From the NCBI RefSeq assembly GCF_000378345.1, contig NZ_KB899545.1:310001-374000 (forward strand): DNA of 64,000 nucleotides, in the 5' to 3' direction. Position numbers and translations under genes: made by a program. Position 1 is the stretch's first letter; the number at the start of each line of letters is the position of its first letter. The stretch comes from Hirschia maritima DSM 19733 (lineage in GTDB: Bacteria > Pseudomonadota > Alphaproteobacteria > Caulobacterales > Hyphomonadaceae). The notes under the pieces are model-generated. The model was given only the letters and a program-made list of their open reading frames with translations. It ran no database searches and was not told the origin of the DNA. Shown here piece by piece: positions 17,010-25,416 of the stretch.

Positions 17010-18185
17010 ATGAAAAATATTATCAAAGGATTGGTAGCGTCAGTTGCTCTTGTGGGGCTGGTTGCATGTGAGAAAGAACAGGCGGTTGAGCCAGAGGTTA
17101 GCGGGTTTGTAGGTGATCCTAATGCATCGAAGCCAGCGGCAGAGGTTGCCGAAGGTTTTCACAAATTGGATTCAATGTCGCCACAGAGTGATAAATCAGA
17201 TGCACTTGCTTTACCTCTGCAAACAGTAACTCTTTCAACTACTGATCTTGAGGGAACAAAACGCTTTTACGTCGATGGTATGGGGATGACGCTTACGGGG
17301 CCATTTGAAGTATCAGAGGAAACGAAATCTCAACAACGTTCCTTGTGGGCAGTGCCTGAAGACGTTAGCTGGCAAGAATACAGTCTGACGCGACCCAATT
17401 CGAATGTGAATGGACGCCCGGCAATGAGCATTCGTGTTTTGCTATTAAACAAAGAAACACCTCATGTGCATGCGTCATGGGACTCACGCTCGTATGGTGG
17501 TTTCTCGATGGGTTTTCCCAATATGGATAATACGCAGCTTGATGCGAAAATTCGGGAACTAGGTTTTGGTGCTAGAAACGCGCATGAAATATATGAAGTG
17601 CCTCGCTTGGATGGTTCAATGTATGAAATCCAAGAGACAATTTTCGATGCACCTGATTTCGTTCATGCTGTAGGTATAACGCGCGTTGACATGCCAGCGC
17701 TTGGTGCGATTGAAGCTGATAGCTATTTAGGTGGACCGGGGTATTCAGCGCAAGTTGTCGATAATTCCGAAGAACTTTTTGTGTTCTACACAGATGTGCT
17801 TGGGCTGGAAATTCGTCGAGACAGTTTGTTTAAAAGTGCAGGGCAAGATGGAGCCATGGCTCTACCAAACGGCTCGGAATTCCGCTTCGCTATTTTAGCT
17901 GCCAAAGGGTATGGGCCCGGTGGTCACATGCTATTTGTTGATTTCAAAAACATTGAAGGTATCGAAGGAAACGCTCCTCCACGTGTACCAAACCGTGGAA
18001 TTGGGATGTGGTCATTCCCTGTGACAAACCTTGATCAGGTCATGGAGAATGCTGGGCAATTTGGTACGACAATTGTGCACGAACCAACTGTTATCAATGA
18101 CCCATTACATGGGGAAATTCGCGCCGCCACATTTTTGACCGGCAACGACTTTTTGATAGAGGTTTTTGAAGAGGTTTCAAACTAA
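17010..18185 (+). CDS. VOC-fold lipoprotein, two domains
   Basis: 391 residues. The signal ends in the lipobox LVAC (Cys20), followed by a linker of about 40 residues. The first VOC unit begins 'LPLQTVTLSTTDLEGTKRFYVDGMGMTLTGPFEVSE', and the second contains 'AQVVDNSEELFVFYTDVLGLEIRRDSLFK' and ends 'FLTGNDFLIEVFEEVSN'. Sequence 'PFEVSEETKSQQRSLWAVPEDVSWQEYSL' shows a Trp-rich strand typical of pocket-lining regions. It shares its stop codon with the next gene (TAATG). Periplasm-facing location and paralogy with its neighbours suggest a multi-protein system acting on one extracytoplasmic compound. Confidence 0.8.
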   Translation: MKNIIKGLVASVALVGLVACEKEQAVEPEVSGFVGDPNASKPAAEVAEGFHKLDSMSPQSDKSDALALPLQTVTLSTTDLEGTKRFYVDGMGMTLTGPFEVSEETKSQQRSLWAVPEDVSWQEYSLTRPNSNVNGRPAMSIRVLLLNKETPHVHASWDSRSYGGFSMGFPNMDNTQLDAKIRELGFGARNAHEIYEVPRLDGSMYEIQETIFDAPDFVHAVGITRVDMPALGAIEADSYLGGPGYSAQVVDNSEELFVFYTDVLGLEIRRDSLFKSAGQDGAMALPNGSEFRFAILAAKGYGPGGHMLFVDFKNIEGIEGNAPPRVPNRGIGMWSFPVTNLDQVMENAGQFGTTIVHEPTVINDPLHGEIRAATFLTGNDFLIEVFEEVSN

Positions 18186-19294
18186 TGCGATTGTTGATTG
18201 CTTCTTTATTGAGCCTTGGAATAGCCGCATGTTCTGCTGACAAAGCTTCTGTCAGCAGTGATGTGAAGGAAGCCGAGCAGGCAAGCAACGAGCATCAGGT
18301 GAAAGAAAAAAAAGATTTTTCGATTCCTGATGGTCCAGAAACAGGGCTATCCGGCTGGAATGAACTTGTTGTCACGACAAGGAATTTGGATGATTGGAGG
18401 TCGTTTCTAACCCTTGATGCTGGGTGGGAGGAGCGTGAGAACGGTCCTATTGATCCTGCACTCTCAATCCTCTGGAACATGCCGGAGGACGTAGTGGGAA
18501 CCGAGACTGTATTTGCAAATATAGGTGCTGACAAAGGAACGATACGATTCGTTGAGTTAGAGGGTATCGAACAAGATTATATCCGCGTTGATGATCGACC
18601 TTGGGATACAGGCGGGTACTTTGATTTTAACGTTCGGGTTGCCGGATTAAATGCTCTTCGGGAGAAAATGATCGACAGAGGATGGCAGGGCGATTCTCAA
18701 CCGATCCAGTACACTTTTGGTCCTTTTGAAGTTATTGAATGGATTGCGCGTGGTCCGGATGGGGTTCGTGTTGCGTTCATCGAGCGTTTAAAGCCAACTC
18801 TTGAGGGGTGGCCAAATTTAAAAGTGATGAGCCGTGTTTTCAATTGTACTCAAATGGTCACAGACATGGATGCTGCTCGAGCGTTTTTTGAAGGCGTTTT
18901 GGGAATGCAGACCTACCTTGAGCACAATGGAGCAAGTAAGGTTGCTGGTCCAAATGTGTTGGGACTACCGTTTGAAACAGCCACGCAAGTCCCTCGCGAT
19001 GTTTACATATTGCACCCACAAGGCGTGAATGATGGTTCCATAGAATTGGTAAAATTCGAGGGTGCCAGCGGGGTGGATCTTTCATCTAAAGCTAAGGCAT
19101 ACAATTACGGACTATCTGTAGCGAGGTGGCCAGTTGAAGATCTGGAACAAACTATTGCGGCAATTAAAGAAAGAGGCGGCGAATTTACGTCTGATGTCGT
19201 TGAGCTGTCATTAATTGGTGTTGGAAAGATCAAGGCAATTTCTATGGCTGCCCCAGATGGTGCGCTCATAGAAATTTATCAGGTAATCGATTAG
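18185..19294 (+). CDS. VOC-fold lipoprotein, two domains, second copy
   Basis: 369 residues with lipobox IAAC (Cys16). A Ser/Glu/Lys-rich linker is followed by 'GLSGWNELVVTTRNLDDWRSFLTLDAGWEERENGPIDPALSILWNMPEDVVG' and a second unit with 'RVFNCTQMVTDMDAARAFFEGVLGMQTYLEHNG'. It ends 'AAPDGALIEIYQVID'. The segment WNMPEDV aligns with LWAVPEDVSW in the preceding gene, so the two are recent paralogues. It ends 4 nt inside the convergent GntR gene. Its transcription terminator lies inside that gene (19344-19378). Confidence 0.8.
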   Translation: MRLLIASLLSLGIAACSADKASVSSDVKEAEQASNEHQVKEKKDFSIPDGPETGLSGWNELVVTTRNLDDWRSFLTLDAGWEERENGPIDPALSILWNMPEDVVGTETVFANIGADKGTIRFVELEGIEQDYIRVDDRPWDTGGYFDFNVRVAGLNALREKMIDRGWQGDSQPIQYTFGPFEVIEWIARGPDGVRVAFIERLKPTLEGWPNLKVMSRVFNCTQMVTDMDAARAFFEGVLGMQTYLEHNGASKVAGPNVLGLPFETATQVPRDVYILHPQGVNDGSIELVKFEGASGVDLSSKAKAYNYGLSVARWPVEDLEQTIAAIKERGGEFTSDVVELSLIGVGKIKAISMAAPDGALIEIYQVID

Positions 19295-20010
19295 CCATTT
19301 GTACGATTTAAATTGATTTCGTAGGCAAACCGGCCTGCCGGATGGAGACTTTCTGAAACAAGGAAAGTCTCCTTTTTTGTATCAGAATACCGTCTTATTG
19401 TACGAAGCGCTGGGCTTTGTGGTTTCACTTCTAATAGCTTTGCTTGTTCTGTCGTAAGGGCCACAGCTTCCATGGTTTGGCTGACATTCTGAACTGATAA
19501 ACCTTTAGACTGTTCTATCCATTCAGATATCGGACCAGACAATTGATTGATAGTGTTCCGATCCGGCGGGGCAACATCTGCTCTGATTACAACATTAGTG
19601 ATTGCTTGAGGTGGTTCATCACCAATTGCTCTTATTCCCTGAAACCAGATATAGTCGCCGTGAAGCTTTAGGCGTTCAAGTCCATATTCATCGCATAGTC
19701 CATCATCGAAAATGATAAGTTTGGCTTCACGCGCATATTGCAGAACGGAATCGAAGTCTCCTATGGGTTGGGCAAAAGCAGGAGCACTAATATCGGCTAC
19801 AACTGTACCTGCGCGGCGGCGGCGAAGGATCAGGCGTTCCTCTGACAAGATTCGAAGAGCATCCCGAGCAGTATGCCGTGAGACAGAGTAAGTTTCGCAG
19901 ATTTCCATTTCCGTTGGAAAAGCATCACCGGCGTTAAGTTCACCTGATGTGATTTTTGAACGAAGAGAATCGGCCAATTGTTTGTAACGGGGTAGCGTGT
20001 CTTTGGTCAT
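19291..20010 (-). CDS. GntR/HutC-family transcriptional regulator, candidate master regulator
   Basis: 239 residues. N-terminal winged helix-turn-helix: 'RYKQLADSLRSKITSGELNAGDAFPTEMEICETYSVSRHTARDALRILSEERLILRRRRAGTVV', then a UTRA effector domain (about 85-235) with 'RTIRRYSDTKKETFLVSESLHPAGRFAYEI'. It lies 3 nt after the CoA-transferase gene, and the pair is read from the perfect palindrome F. This gives an autoregulated repressor arrangement for the eight-site regulon. HutC-type regulators usually bind a pathway intermediate. That it binds these sites is inference; the second GntR gene at 31255 is the alternative. Confidence 0.85.
   Translation of the reverse strand: MTKDTLPRYKQLADSLRSKITSGELNAGDAFPTEMEICETYSVSRHTARDALRILSEERLILRRRRAGTVVADISAPAFAQPIGDFDSVLQYAREAKLIIFDDGLCDEYGLERLKLHGDYIWFQGIRAIGDEPPQAITNVVIRADVAPPDRNTINQLSGPISEWIEQSKGLSVQNVSQTMEAVALTTEQAKLLEVKPQSPALRTIRRYSDTKKETFLVSESLHPAGRFAYEINLNRTNG
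19344..19378 (+). terminator. Plus-strand terminator inside the GntR coding sequence
   Basis: Stem GGAGACTTTC (19344-19353), 9-nt loop, GAAAGTCTCC (19363-19372), then six T. It lies about 50 nt past the end of the VOC operon, antisense to and within the GntR gene. The hairpin is strong and positioned to stop VOC-operon transcripts; in the GntR frame it encodes part of the C-terminal UTRA region. Confidence 0.85.
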
Positions 20011-20013
20011 GTT

Positions 20014-21279
20014 TTAGAGTTGGTTCCGAATATTTTGCCAAGCCAATTGTAACTCATCGCGAAATGCGGGATCTGCAATACCAATGAGTGCTTGAGCGCG
20101 TTCTTCTAGCGTTTTGTTTTTTAGCGTTGCCACACCATGCTCAGTTACAACTGTATCCATGTCTGCTCGAGCAATTGATGTTGCATCTGCTGGGAGACGA
20201 GGGACGATCCGCGATATTGTTTCTTTTTTGGCTGTAGATGCCAAAGCAATAATGCCGCGACCATTTGGTGCAATGGCTGCTCCTCTTAAAAAATCGACAA
20301 GTCCACCTGTTCCGGAAACCTGCTTCCCCCCAATAAACTCCGCATTTGCTTGACCGAATAGATCTATTTCAATGGCAGAATTGATTGCTTTTAAATTGGG
20401 GAGTTTAGCCAAAGTGCGAATGTCATGGGTGTAGGATACTGGCTTGAAAGACACTATTTCAGAGGATTTTAGGTAATCGTATAATTGGTCTGTTCCAATT
20501 GCGACCCCCGTTGTAACCGCATCTTCATCTGAAGAAAGTGAATCTGATTTGACCAATTCTAGTAGTGGGTCAGATATCATGCCTGCATGGATTTTGAGAT
20601 TTTTATGTTTAGTTAAATTCGATAGAACAGCTTGTTGAACATTGCCCAACCCAAATTGAAGAGTGTCTCCATCTTTGATCAACCCAGCGATATGTTGCCC
20701 AATACGGTCAAAAGTTTCGGGAAGAGTAATCGACGGAATCTGGTTTAGCGGAGTATTTGTTTCTGTGACGGTGTGAAACCGTGAAAGAGGATATTTTGGG
20801 GAAGATTTCGACGTTGGCATTGCGTGGTTTATAAGCGCCAATGTTGGAACACCTTCTCTCTCAAGAATGACTTGAGAAAAGTCTGCTGAAACTCCTAAGC
20901 TAACATTTCCATCTTTATCGGGTGGGCTTACCATCACAATAGCCCCATCCAGAGGTGTGGTTTCTAGCCATTTCCAACTTTGTACGTATGTCAAAGGCAA
21001 GAAACTTGTCTTTTTTTCATTGAATGAAGCCCTAAGGTCCGGACTGAGAAAGATTGTTTCGGCTTTGTAAGTTGCGTGTAAGCTGGCCCAGTCTGTTTTG
21101 TTTACCCCAGGTATCCATATTCCCAAAAACGTAACGTCTTCACCAAAATTAGAGTTTTCTTTCAGCGAATTAGCAATTTCGATTGGCTCTCCAGTGCATC
21201 CAGCGACGTAAAGCCGTGGGGCTTTAGGGAGGCTGCCTCTAAAATTTTTTAGTGCATCAGAAATTAAATGATATATCAT
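20014..21279 (-). CDS. Acetyl-CoA hydrolase/transferase family protein
   Basis: 421 residues. Recognisable are 'LQFGLGNVQQAVLSNLTKHKNLKIHAGMISDPLLELV', 'INSAIEIDLFGQANAEFIGGKQVSGTGGLVDFLRGA' (the Glu in SAIEIDLFGQ is the likely catalytic residue) and 'DADMDTVVTEHGVATLK'. The family comprises acetate/succinate/4-hydroxybutyrate CoA-transferases and acetyl-CoA hydrolases. The ATG lies in the middle of palindrome F; no other start codon is near and AGGT lies 9-12 nt upstream. It heads a two-gene operon with GntR and presumably activates the acid substrate or recycles CoA. Confidence 0.88.
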   Translation of the reverse strand: MIYHLISDALKNFRGSLPKAPRLYVAGCTGEPIEIANSLKENSNFGEDVTFLGIWIPGVNKTDWASLHATYKAETIFLSPDLRASFNEKKTSFLPLTYVQSWKWLETTPLDGAIVMVSPPDKDGNVSLGVSADFSQVILEREGVPTLALINHAMPTSKSSPKYPLSRFHTVTETNTPLNQIPSITLPETFDRIGQHIAGLIKDGDTLQFGLGNVQQAVLSNLTKHKNLKIHAGMISDPLLELVKSDSLSSDEDAVTTGVAIGTDQLYDYLKSSEIVSFKPVSYTHDIRTLAKLPNLKAINSAIEIDLFGQANAEFIGGKQVSGTGGLVDFLRGAAIAPNGRGIIALASTAKKETISRIVPRLPADATSIARADMDTVVTEHGVATLKNKTLEERAQALIGIADPAFRDELQLAWQNIRNQL

Positions 21280-21281
21280 TT
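21266..21281. promoter_or_regulatory. Regulon palindrome F, the only perfect copy (AAATGATATATCATTT)
   Basis: Extended by one base each side it is an 18-bp perfect palindrome, TAAATGATATATCATTTA (21265-21282). It overlaps the start codon of the minus-strand CoA-transferase and lies in the divergent region to the MmgE/PrpD operon. A bound dimer would be a roadblock to both transcripts. Confidence 0.85.
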
Positions 21282-21340
21282 ATTTTACCTGTGATATGGT
21301 TTTGGGGTTCACTTGTAGTCTATTTATATGTTAGCACGTT

Positions 21341-21356
21341 AATATGTCCGGACAAT
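21341..21356. promoter_or_regulatory. TGTCCGGACA palindrome overlapping a start codon
   Basis: The 10-bp core (21345-21354) overlaps the ATG of the first MmgE/PrpD gene and resembles the longer palindrome at 10862-10877. A chance occurrence is possible; it is listed because both copies lie at operon starts in the same regulon. Confidence 0.35.
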
Positions 21357-22654
21357 TAAAAAATACGTCTATGTTAGAAAGTTTGGTTCAGATCACTGAA
21401 AGATCAGTGGAAGATGCAGCCTTGGATCGTGCTCGATTGCATGTTTTGGATTGGATGGGGTGTTGTATTGCAGGAAGCCAGACAGCAACAGGACGCGCTT
21501 TTGCAGCGGTCTTCGATAACGGTGCAGTCGGCGAAGCTTTCTATTGGGGAAGCTTGGGAAACATTCTGGAAATGGACGATGTCGATAAAAGAGCGTTGCT
21601 ACATCCTGGGCCCAGTATCATTCCTGCAGTTTTATCGTTAGCTGCTAAACGAAATTGTACGTTACGAGAAATGTTGCAAGCAGTTGTGCGTGGATATGAG
21701 GCGACAATTCGTCTGGGAAGAGCCGTTGGATCGCACCATTACTCTATTTGGCATAACACCGGAACATGCGGACCAATCGGAGCTGCGGCAGCTTGTTCGT
21801 CAATATTGAAATTGAACAGTGGGCAATCAGCACATGCGTTGGCGCATGCCATCAGTTTATCTGCAGGTTTATGGCAGACAAGGCACGAGCCCCAAAGCAT
21901 GGGAAAACAATTACATACCGCAAATGCAGCTAGAATTGGTGTGGAAGCAGCACAGCTAGCTAAAGCAGGTGTTGTTGGGCCTTTGAGCATTATTGAAGGT
22001 GAGCAGGGCTTTTTTAAAGCGATGTGTAAGGATGGTAACCCTGAAGAGGTACTTGCCGAATATGACGCAAATTGGTTGATCAACGAGGTAAGTTTCAAGC
22101 CATGGCCAGCATGTCGGCATGCGCACGCAACCATAGATGCTGCTCTGGAATTGAATAAAACTATAGATACGGACAAGCTTTCAGATGAGATTATTGTCCG
22201 GTCCTATTCTGACGCTTTGAAATTTTGTGACAAACCAAATCCAAAGACGGTGATAGAGGCTAAGTTTTCTTTACAGCACGCTGTTGCAGTTTGTTGGGTA
22301 AAAGAAAAACCAGAATTAGCTGATTTTGAATTGGATGCATTGGAACGCCAAGAATTTAAGGTCGTTCGAGATAGAGTTCGGGTCGAGGATTCAGACAAGT
22401 ATAATAGCGTTTTTCCTGCGCATTTTGGTGCAGAGATTGAAACTGCAGGACAGAAAGTTGTTATCAACGATGCGTTGGGAGACCCAGAAAACCCTGTTTC
22501 AAATGAGCAATTGTCTGAAAAAGCTAAATCTTTGATCGAATATAGTGGTGTAGATCGATCTCAAGCATCCCAATTTGTATCTTATTTTCTTCAGTGTGAT
22601 GAAAGTCTTAGTTGTCAAAATATTGTGTCACATATGAATGAGGTGATGCCATGA
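21344..22654 (+). CDS. MmgE/PrpD family protein, copy 1
   Basis: 436 residues, MmgE/PrpD fold (2-methylcitrate dehydratase/cis-aconitate decarboxylase family). Hallmarks are 'FDNGAVGEAFYWGSLGNILEMDDVDKRALLHPGPSIIPAVLSLA', 'HHYSIWHNTGTCGPIGAAAACSSILKL' and 'SMGKQLHTANAARIGVEAAQLA', then 'NEVSFKPWPACRHAHATIDA'. It starts an operon of MmgE, MmgE, PaaK-type ligase and amidase, and overlaps the second copy by 4 nt. Family members dehydrate or decarboxylate tricarboxylic acids; here the substrate should be a hydroxy- or unsaturated polycarboxylate. Confidence 0.85.
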   Translation: MSGQLKNTSMLESLVQITERSVEDAALDRARLHVLDWMGCCIAGSQTATGRAFAAVFDNGAVGEAFYWGSLGNILEMDDVDKRALLHPGPSIIPAVLSLAAKRNCTLREMLQAVVRGYEATIRLGRAVGSHHYSIWHNTGTCGPIGAAAACSSILKLNSGQSAHALAHAISLSAGLWQTRHEPQSMGKQLHTANAARIGVEAAQLAKAGVVGPLSIIEGEQGFFKAMCKDGNPEEVLAEYDANWLINEVSFKPWPACRHAHATIDAALELNKTIDTDKLSDEIIVRSYSDALKFCDKPNPKTVIEAKFSLQHAVAVCWVKEKPELADFELDALERQEFKVVRDRVRVEDSDKYNSVFPAHFGAEIETAGQKVVINDALGDPENPVSNEQLSEKAKSLIEYSGVDRSQASQFVSYFLQCDESLSCQNIVSHMNEVMP

Positions 22655-24024
22655 CTCAATTTATCGACGCTGTTGTAGATCATGGTATCTCATCGACGTT
22701 TGAGGATTTACCAGCCGAAGCCCTCAGTGCTGTGAAGACATTCTTGTTAGATTCAATTGGTGTTGGAATTGCAGGTTCAAGCGCTCCGCTGAGTGAGAAA
22801 ATTCGATCGGCTGCGAGCAAATGGGCTGGGTCTGGACGTTCAAATATCTGGGGCAATAACAGCATAAAAACCAGTGCTGCAAATGCTGCTTTTGTGAATG
22901 GGTTCCAAATTCATTGCCAAGAATATGATTGCGTACATGAACCTGCTGTTGTGCACCCTCTGGCAACCATTCTTGCTGCCTTGATGGCGGAAATTGATAG
23001 CCAAAGAGAAAAGGTTTCCGGCAGGGAATTGGCTATTGCTTTGGCCGTAGCCGTGGATTTAGCGGCTAGTATAGGTGTGGCAGTTTCTAGCCCTATAAAG
23101 TTTTTTCGCCCTGCAAATGCTGGAGTTTTCGGAGCAACACTGGGAATATCAAAACTCAGAGGTTTTACGACTGAGCAAACAAAAAATGCTTTAGGTTACG
23201 CTTTGGCTTTTTGTTCGGGAACGATGCAATCGCATGTGGAAGGAAAACCAGCTTTACCTGTACAGATAGGTGCGGGTGCCCGCGGTTCTATAATGGCGTG
23301 CGACCTCGCAGAGGTCGGCATGGAAGGTCCACACAATAGCTTTGAAGGTCCGTTTGGGTATTTCAAACTATTTGAAGATGAATACGACCTTTCGCAAGTT
23401 ACGCAAGAGCTTGGAAAGATTTGGCGTATTGCTCAAGTAAGTCACAAACCTTTTCCAACTGGACGGGCAGCACAAGGTGGAATTGAGTTAGTTCAAGGAC
23501 TTAGAGAACAGGGTGTCACTGCTGATAATCTTGATAGTCTCGTCCTCAACGCGCCTCCAATAATCGAAAGGCTTGTCGGGCGTCCGATTATTGAAGAAAT
23601 GCCAGCTAATTATGCGCGTCTATGTTTTCAATATTCTGGTGCCGTAGCGCTGCAAACTGGCAATGTAACACTTCAAGACTTTACTGAAGAAGCATTGAAT
23701 GACCATCAGACTTTTCAGTTGGGACAAAAAATATGTGTTAGGGATGATGGGCATCCTGATCCAGCTGCATTCGCTCCACAAACAGCAATAGCCACGCTGA
23801 AAAATGGCAGCCAAAAGACTGCTAGCATTGATGCACTATTTGGTTCTCCAGCTTCTCCGCTGACAAGAGAACAACATTTTCAAAAATTTCGTTCTTGTTG
23901 CGCGTTTGGTTGGGGAACACCCAATCAAAAACTCGAAGACATTCTTATTCAACTGACAGACAATCTGGAAACGCTCGAAGACAGTTCGCGCTTGTCCAGA
24001 CTTGCGACCGGACAGGAGGCCTAA
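22651..24024 (+). CDS. MmgE/PrpD family protein, copy 2
   Basis: 457 residues. 'GSGRSNIWGNNSIKTSAANAAFVNGFQIHCQEYDCVHEPAVVHPLATILAALMAE' and 'ATLGISKLRGFTTEQTKNALGYALAFCSGTMQSHVEGKPALPVQIGAGARGSIMACDLA' are family features. In copy 1 the metal- or substrate-binding segment is DDVDKRALLHPG; in copy 2 it is EYDCVHEPAVVHPLA. ATGA overlap with copy 1. The two proteins are far diverged, so each probably has its own reaction or they form a heteromer. Confidence 0.82.
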   Translation: MTQFIDAVVDHGISSTFEDLPAEALSAVKTFLLDSIGVGIAGSSAPLSEKIRSAASKWAGSGRSNIWGNNSIKTSAANAAFVNGFQIHCQEYDCVHEPAVVHPLATILAALMAEIDSQREKVSGRELAIALAVAVDLAASIGVAVSSPIKFFRPANAGVFGATLGISKLRGFTTEQTKNALGYALAFCSGTMQSHVEGKPALPVQIGAGARGSIMACDLAEVGMEGPHNSFEGPFGYFKLFEDEYDLSQVTQELGKIWRIAQVSHKPFPTGRAAQGGIELVQGLREQGVTADNLDSLVLNAPPIIERLVGRPIIEEMPANYARLCFQYSGAVALQTGNVTLQDFTEEALNDHQTFQLGQKICVRDDGHPDPAAFAPQTAIATLKNGSQKTASIDALFGSPASPLTREQHFQKFRSCCAFGWGTPNQKLEDILIQLTDNLETLEDSSRLSRLATGQEA

Positions 24025-25416
24025 ATGGCTGATACACACAATACTTATTTTAATTCTGTTGATTGGGATCAGCTGCAAAAGGATCACCCTATTGGTGATG
24101 ATTTTGTCGAATTTGCAAAGAAGTCAAAAGACGAAATTCGTGCGCATCAGGAAAAGCTATTTGCTAGATGTGTAGACCGTGCATGGAAAACGCCATTTTA
24201 TCAAAAGCTATGGGGTGATGCTGGAATTGAAGCGGGTGACATAAAAGGTTTGGAATCCTTAAATTCACTTCCCGTGTTTGATAAAAAAGACATTATGGAT
24301 TCCATTGCCCGCACGCCACCTATTGGTGATTTTGCCGGATTCGAAGGTTACCCTGAGGGGCGTCCGCCGGTGATTTTTCATACTACATCAGGAACAACAG
24401 GTACGCCTCAAGTGCTTTTATTTGGGGCTAAAAGCCGCGAAGCACAAAATCTATTGTTGGGGCGCCTATATCGCTTTCAAGGGCTGCGTCCGGATGATGT
24501 TGTTCATTCGGTGTATGGTCACGGAATGATCAATGGTGGACACTATGTTCGTGAGTCGGTCATTCACTGGACGAATGCGATTTTTATGTCTGCTGGTACT
24601 GGTGTTGAGACGCGTTCAATCAAACAAGTCGAATTGATGAGAGACTTTCGTGCGACTGTGATTGTTGGTTTTGCTGATTATATCAAGAAGCTGGCGCGCG
24701 TTGCTGTGGAGCAGGGAATAGACCCGTTAAAAGACCTAAACATTCGTATGGTGTCAGGACACCTTGGCCGAGAAGACAAAGACAGCCTGTCTGAATCATG
24801 GGGCGGGGTTGAATGTTATGATTGGTATGGTGTTGGTGACACTGGTTGTATCGCGGGTGAAGGTCCAGATCGTAATGGCCTGTATGTGATGGAAGATGCT
24901 CAGTATCTGGAAGTTTGCAACATTGATACAGGTGCGCCAGTCGCTGATGGCGAAGAAGGTGATATGGTTTGTACATGCTTGTATAAAGACGATATCTATC
25001 CAATCATTCGTTTTAATACGCATGATGTAACACGTGTCAAAACAGATAGTTCATCATTGGGGTTAAACTTTAAGCGGATTGAAGGTTTCCTTGGACGGTC
25101 AGACAACATGGTGAAAATCCGTGGTATCAATATTTTCCCTCAGGCTATGGGGCCTTTACTTGAAGAAATAGATAGTTTTGCGGGTGAATTCATTTGTCGT
25201 GCTGAACGTGATTCTGCCGGACGCGATGAGTTTATTGTTTGTGCTGAAGTAAGCGGTCAGCGAGATGAAAATGAAGTCTCTAAGTATAAGGCTTTCCTAA
25301 AACAAAAAATCGGGATTGATTGCGGCGTCGAATTGTCTGGTCCAGGTGATTTAGCGAAGTTGACCCAGACAGAAGTGCGTCAAAAACCGATACGTCTGAT
25401 TGATGAGCGTTTCTAA
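24025..25416 (+). CDS. PaaK-type aryl/acyl-CoA ligase (ANL superfamily)
   Basis: 463 residues, the length of phenylacetate-CoA ligases. P-loop motif HTTSGTTGTPQVLLFG, 'DWYGVGDTGCIAGEGP', the adenylate-binding 'IRFNTHDVTRV' and hinge 'FLGRSDNMVKIRGINIFPQAMGPLLEE' are all present; the C-terminal catalytic Lys lies in the last 20 residues (TQTEVRQKPIRLIDERF). GGAGG precedes the ATG. It activates an aromatic or heterocyclic acid as its CoA thioester. Following it is an amidase with a TAATG overlap, so acid release and activation may be coupled. Confidence 0.85.
   Translation: MADTHNTYFNSVDWDQLQKDHPIGDDFVEFAKKSKDEIRAHQEKLFARCVDRAWKTPFYQKLWGDAGIEAGDIKGLESLNSLPVFDKKDIMDSIARTPPIGDFAGFEGYPEGRPPVIFHTTSGTTGTPQVLLFGAKSREAQNLLLGRLYRFQGLRPDDVVHSVYGHGMINGGHYVRESVIHWTNAIFMSAGTGVETRSIKQVELMRDFRATVIVGFADYIKKLARVAVEQGIDPLKDLNIRMVSGHLGREDKDSLSESWGGVECYDWYGVGDTGCIAGEGPDRNGLYVMEDAQYLEVCNIDTGAPVADGEEGDMVCTCLYKDDIYPIIRFNTHDVTRVKTDSSSLGLNFKRIEGFLGRSDNMVKIRGINIFPQAMGPLLEEIDSFAGEFICRAERDSAGRDEFIVCAEVSGQRDENEVSKYKAFLKQKIGIDCGVELSGPGDLAKLTQTEVRQKPIRLIDERF

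Noticed and set aside
21301-21343. A riboswitch in the leader of the MmgE/PrpD gene
   Set aside because: The leader is only about 60 bases, mostly operator and AT-rich; no known riboswitch pairing is seen.
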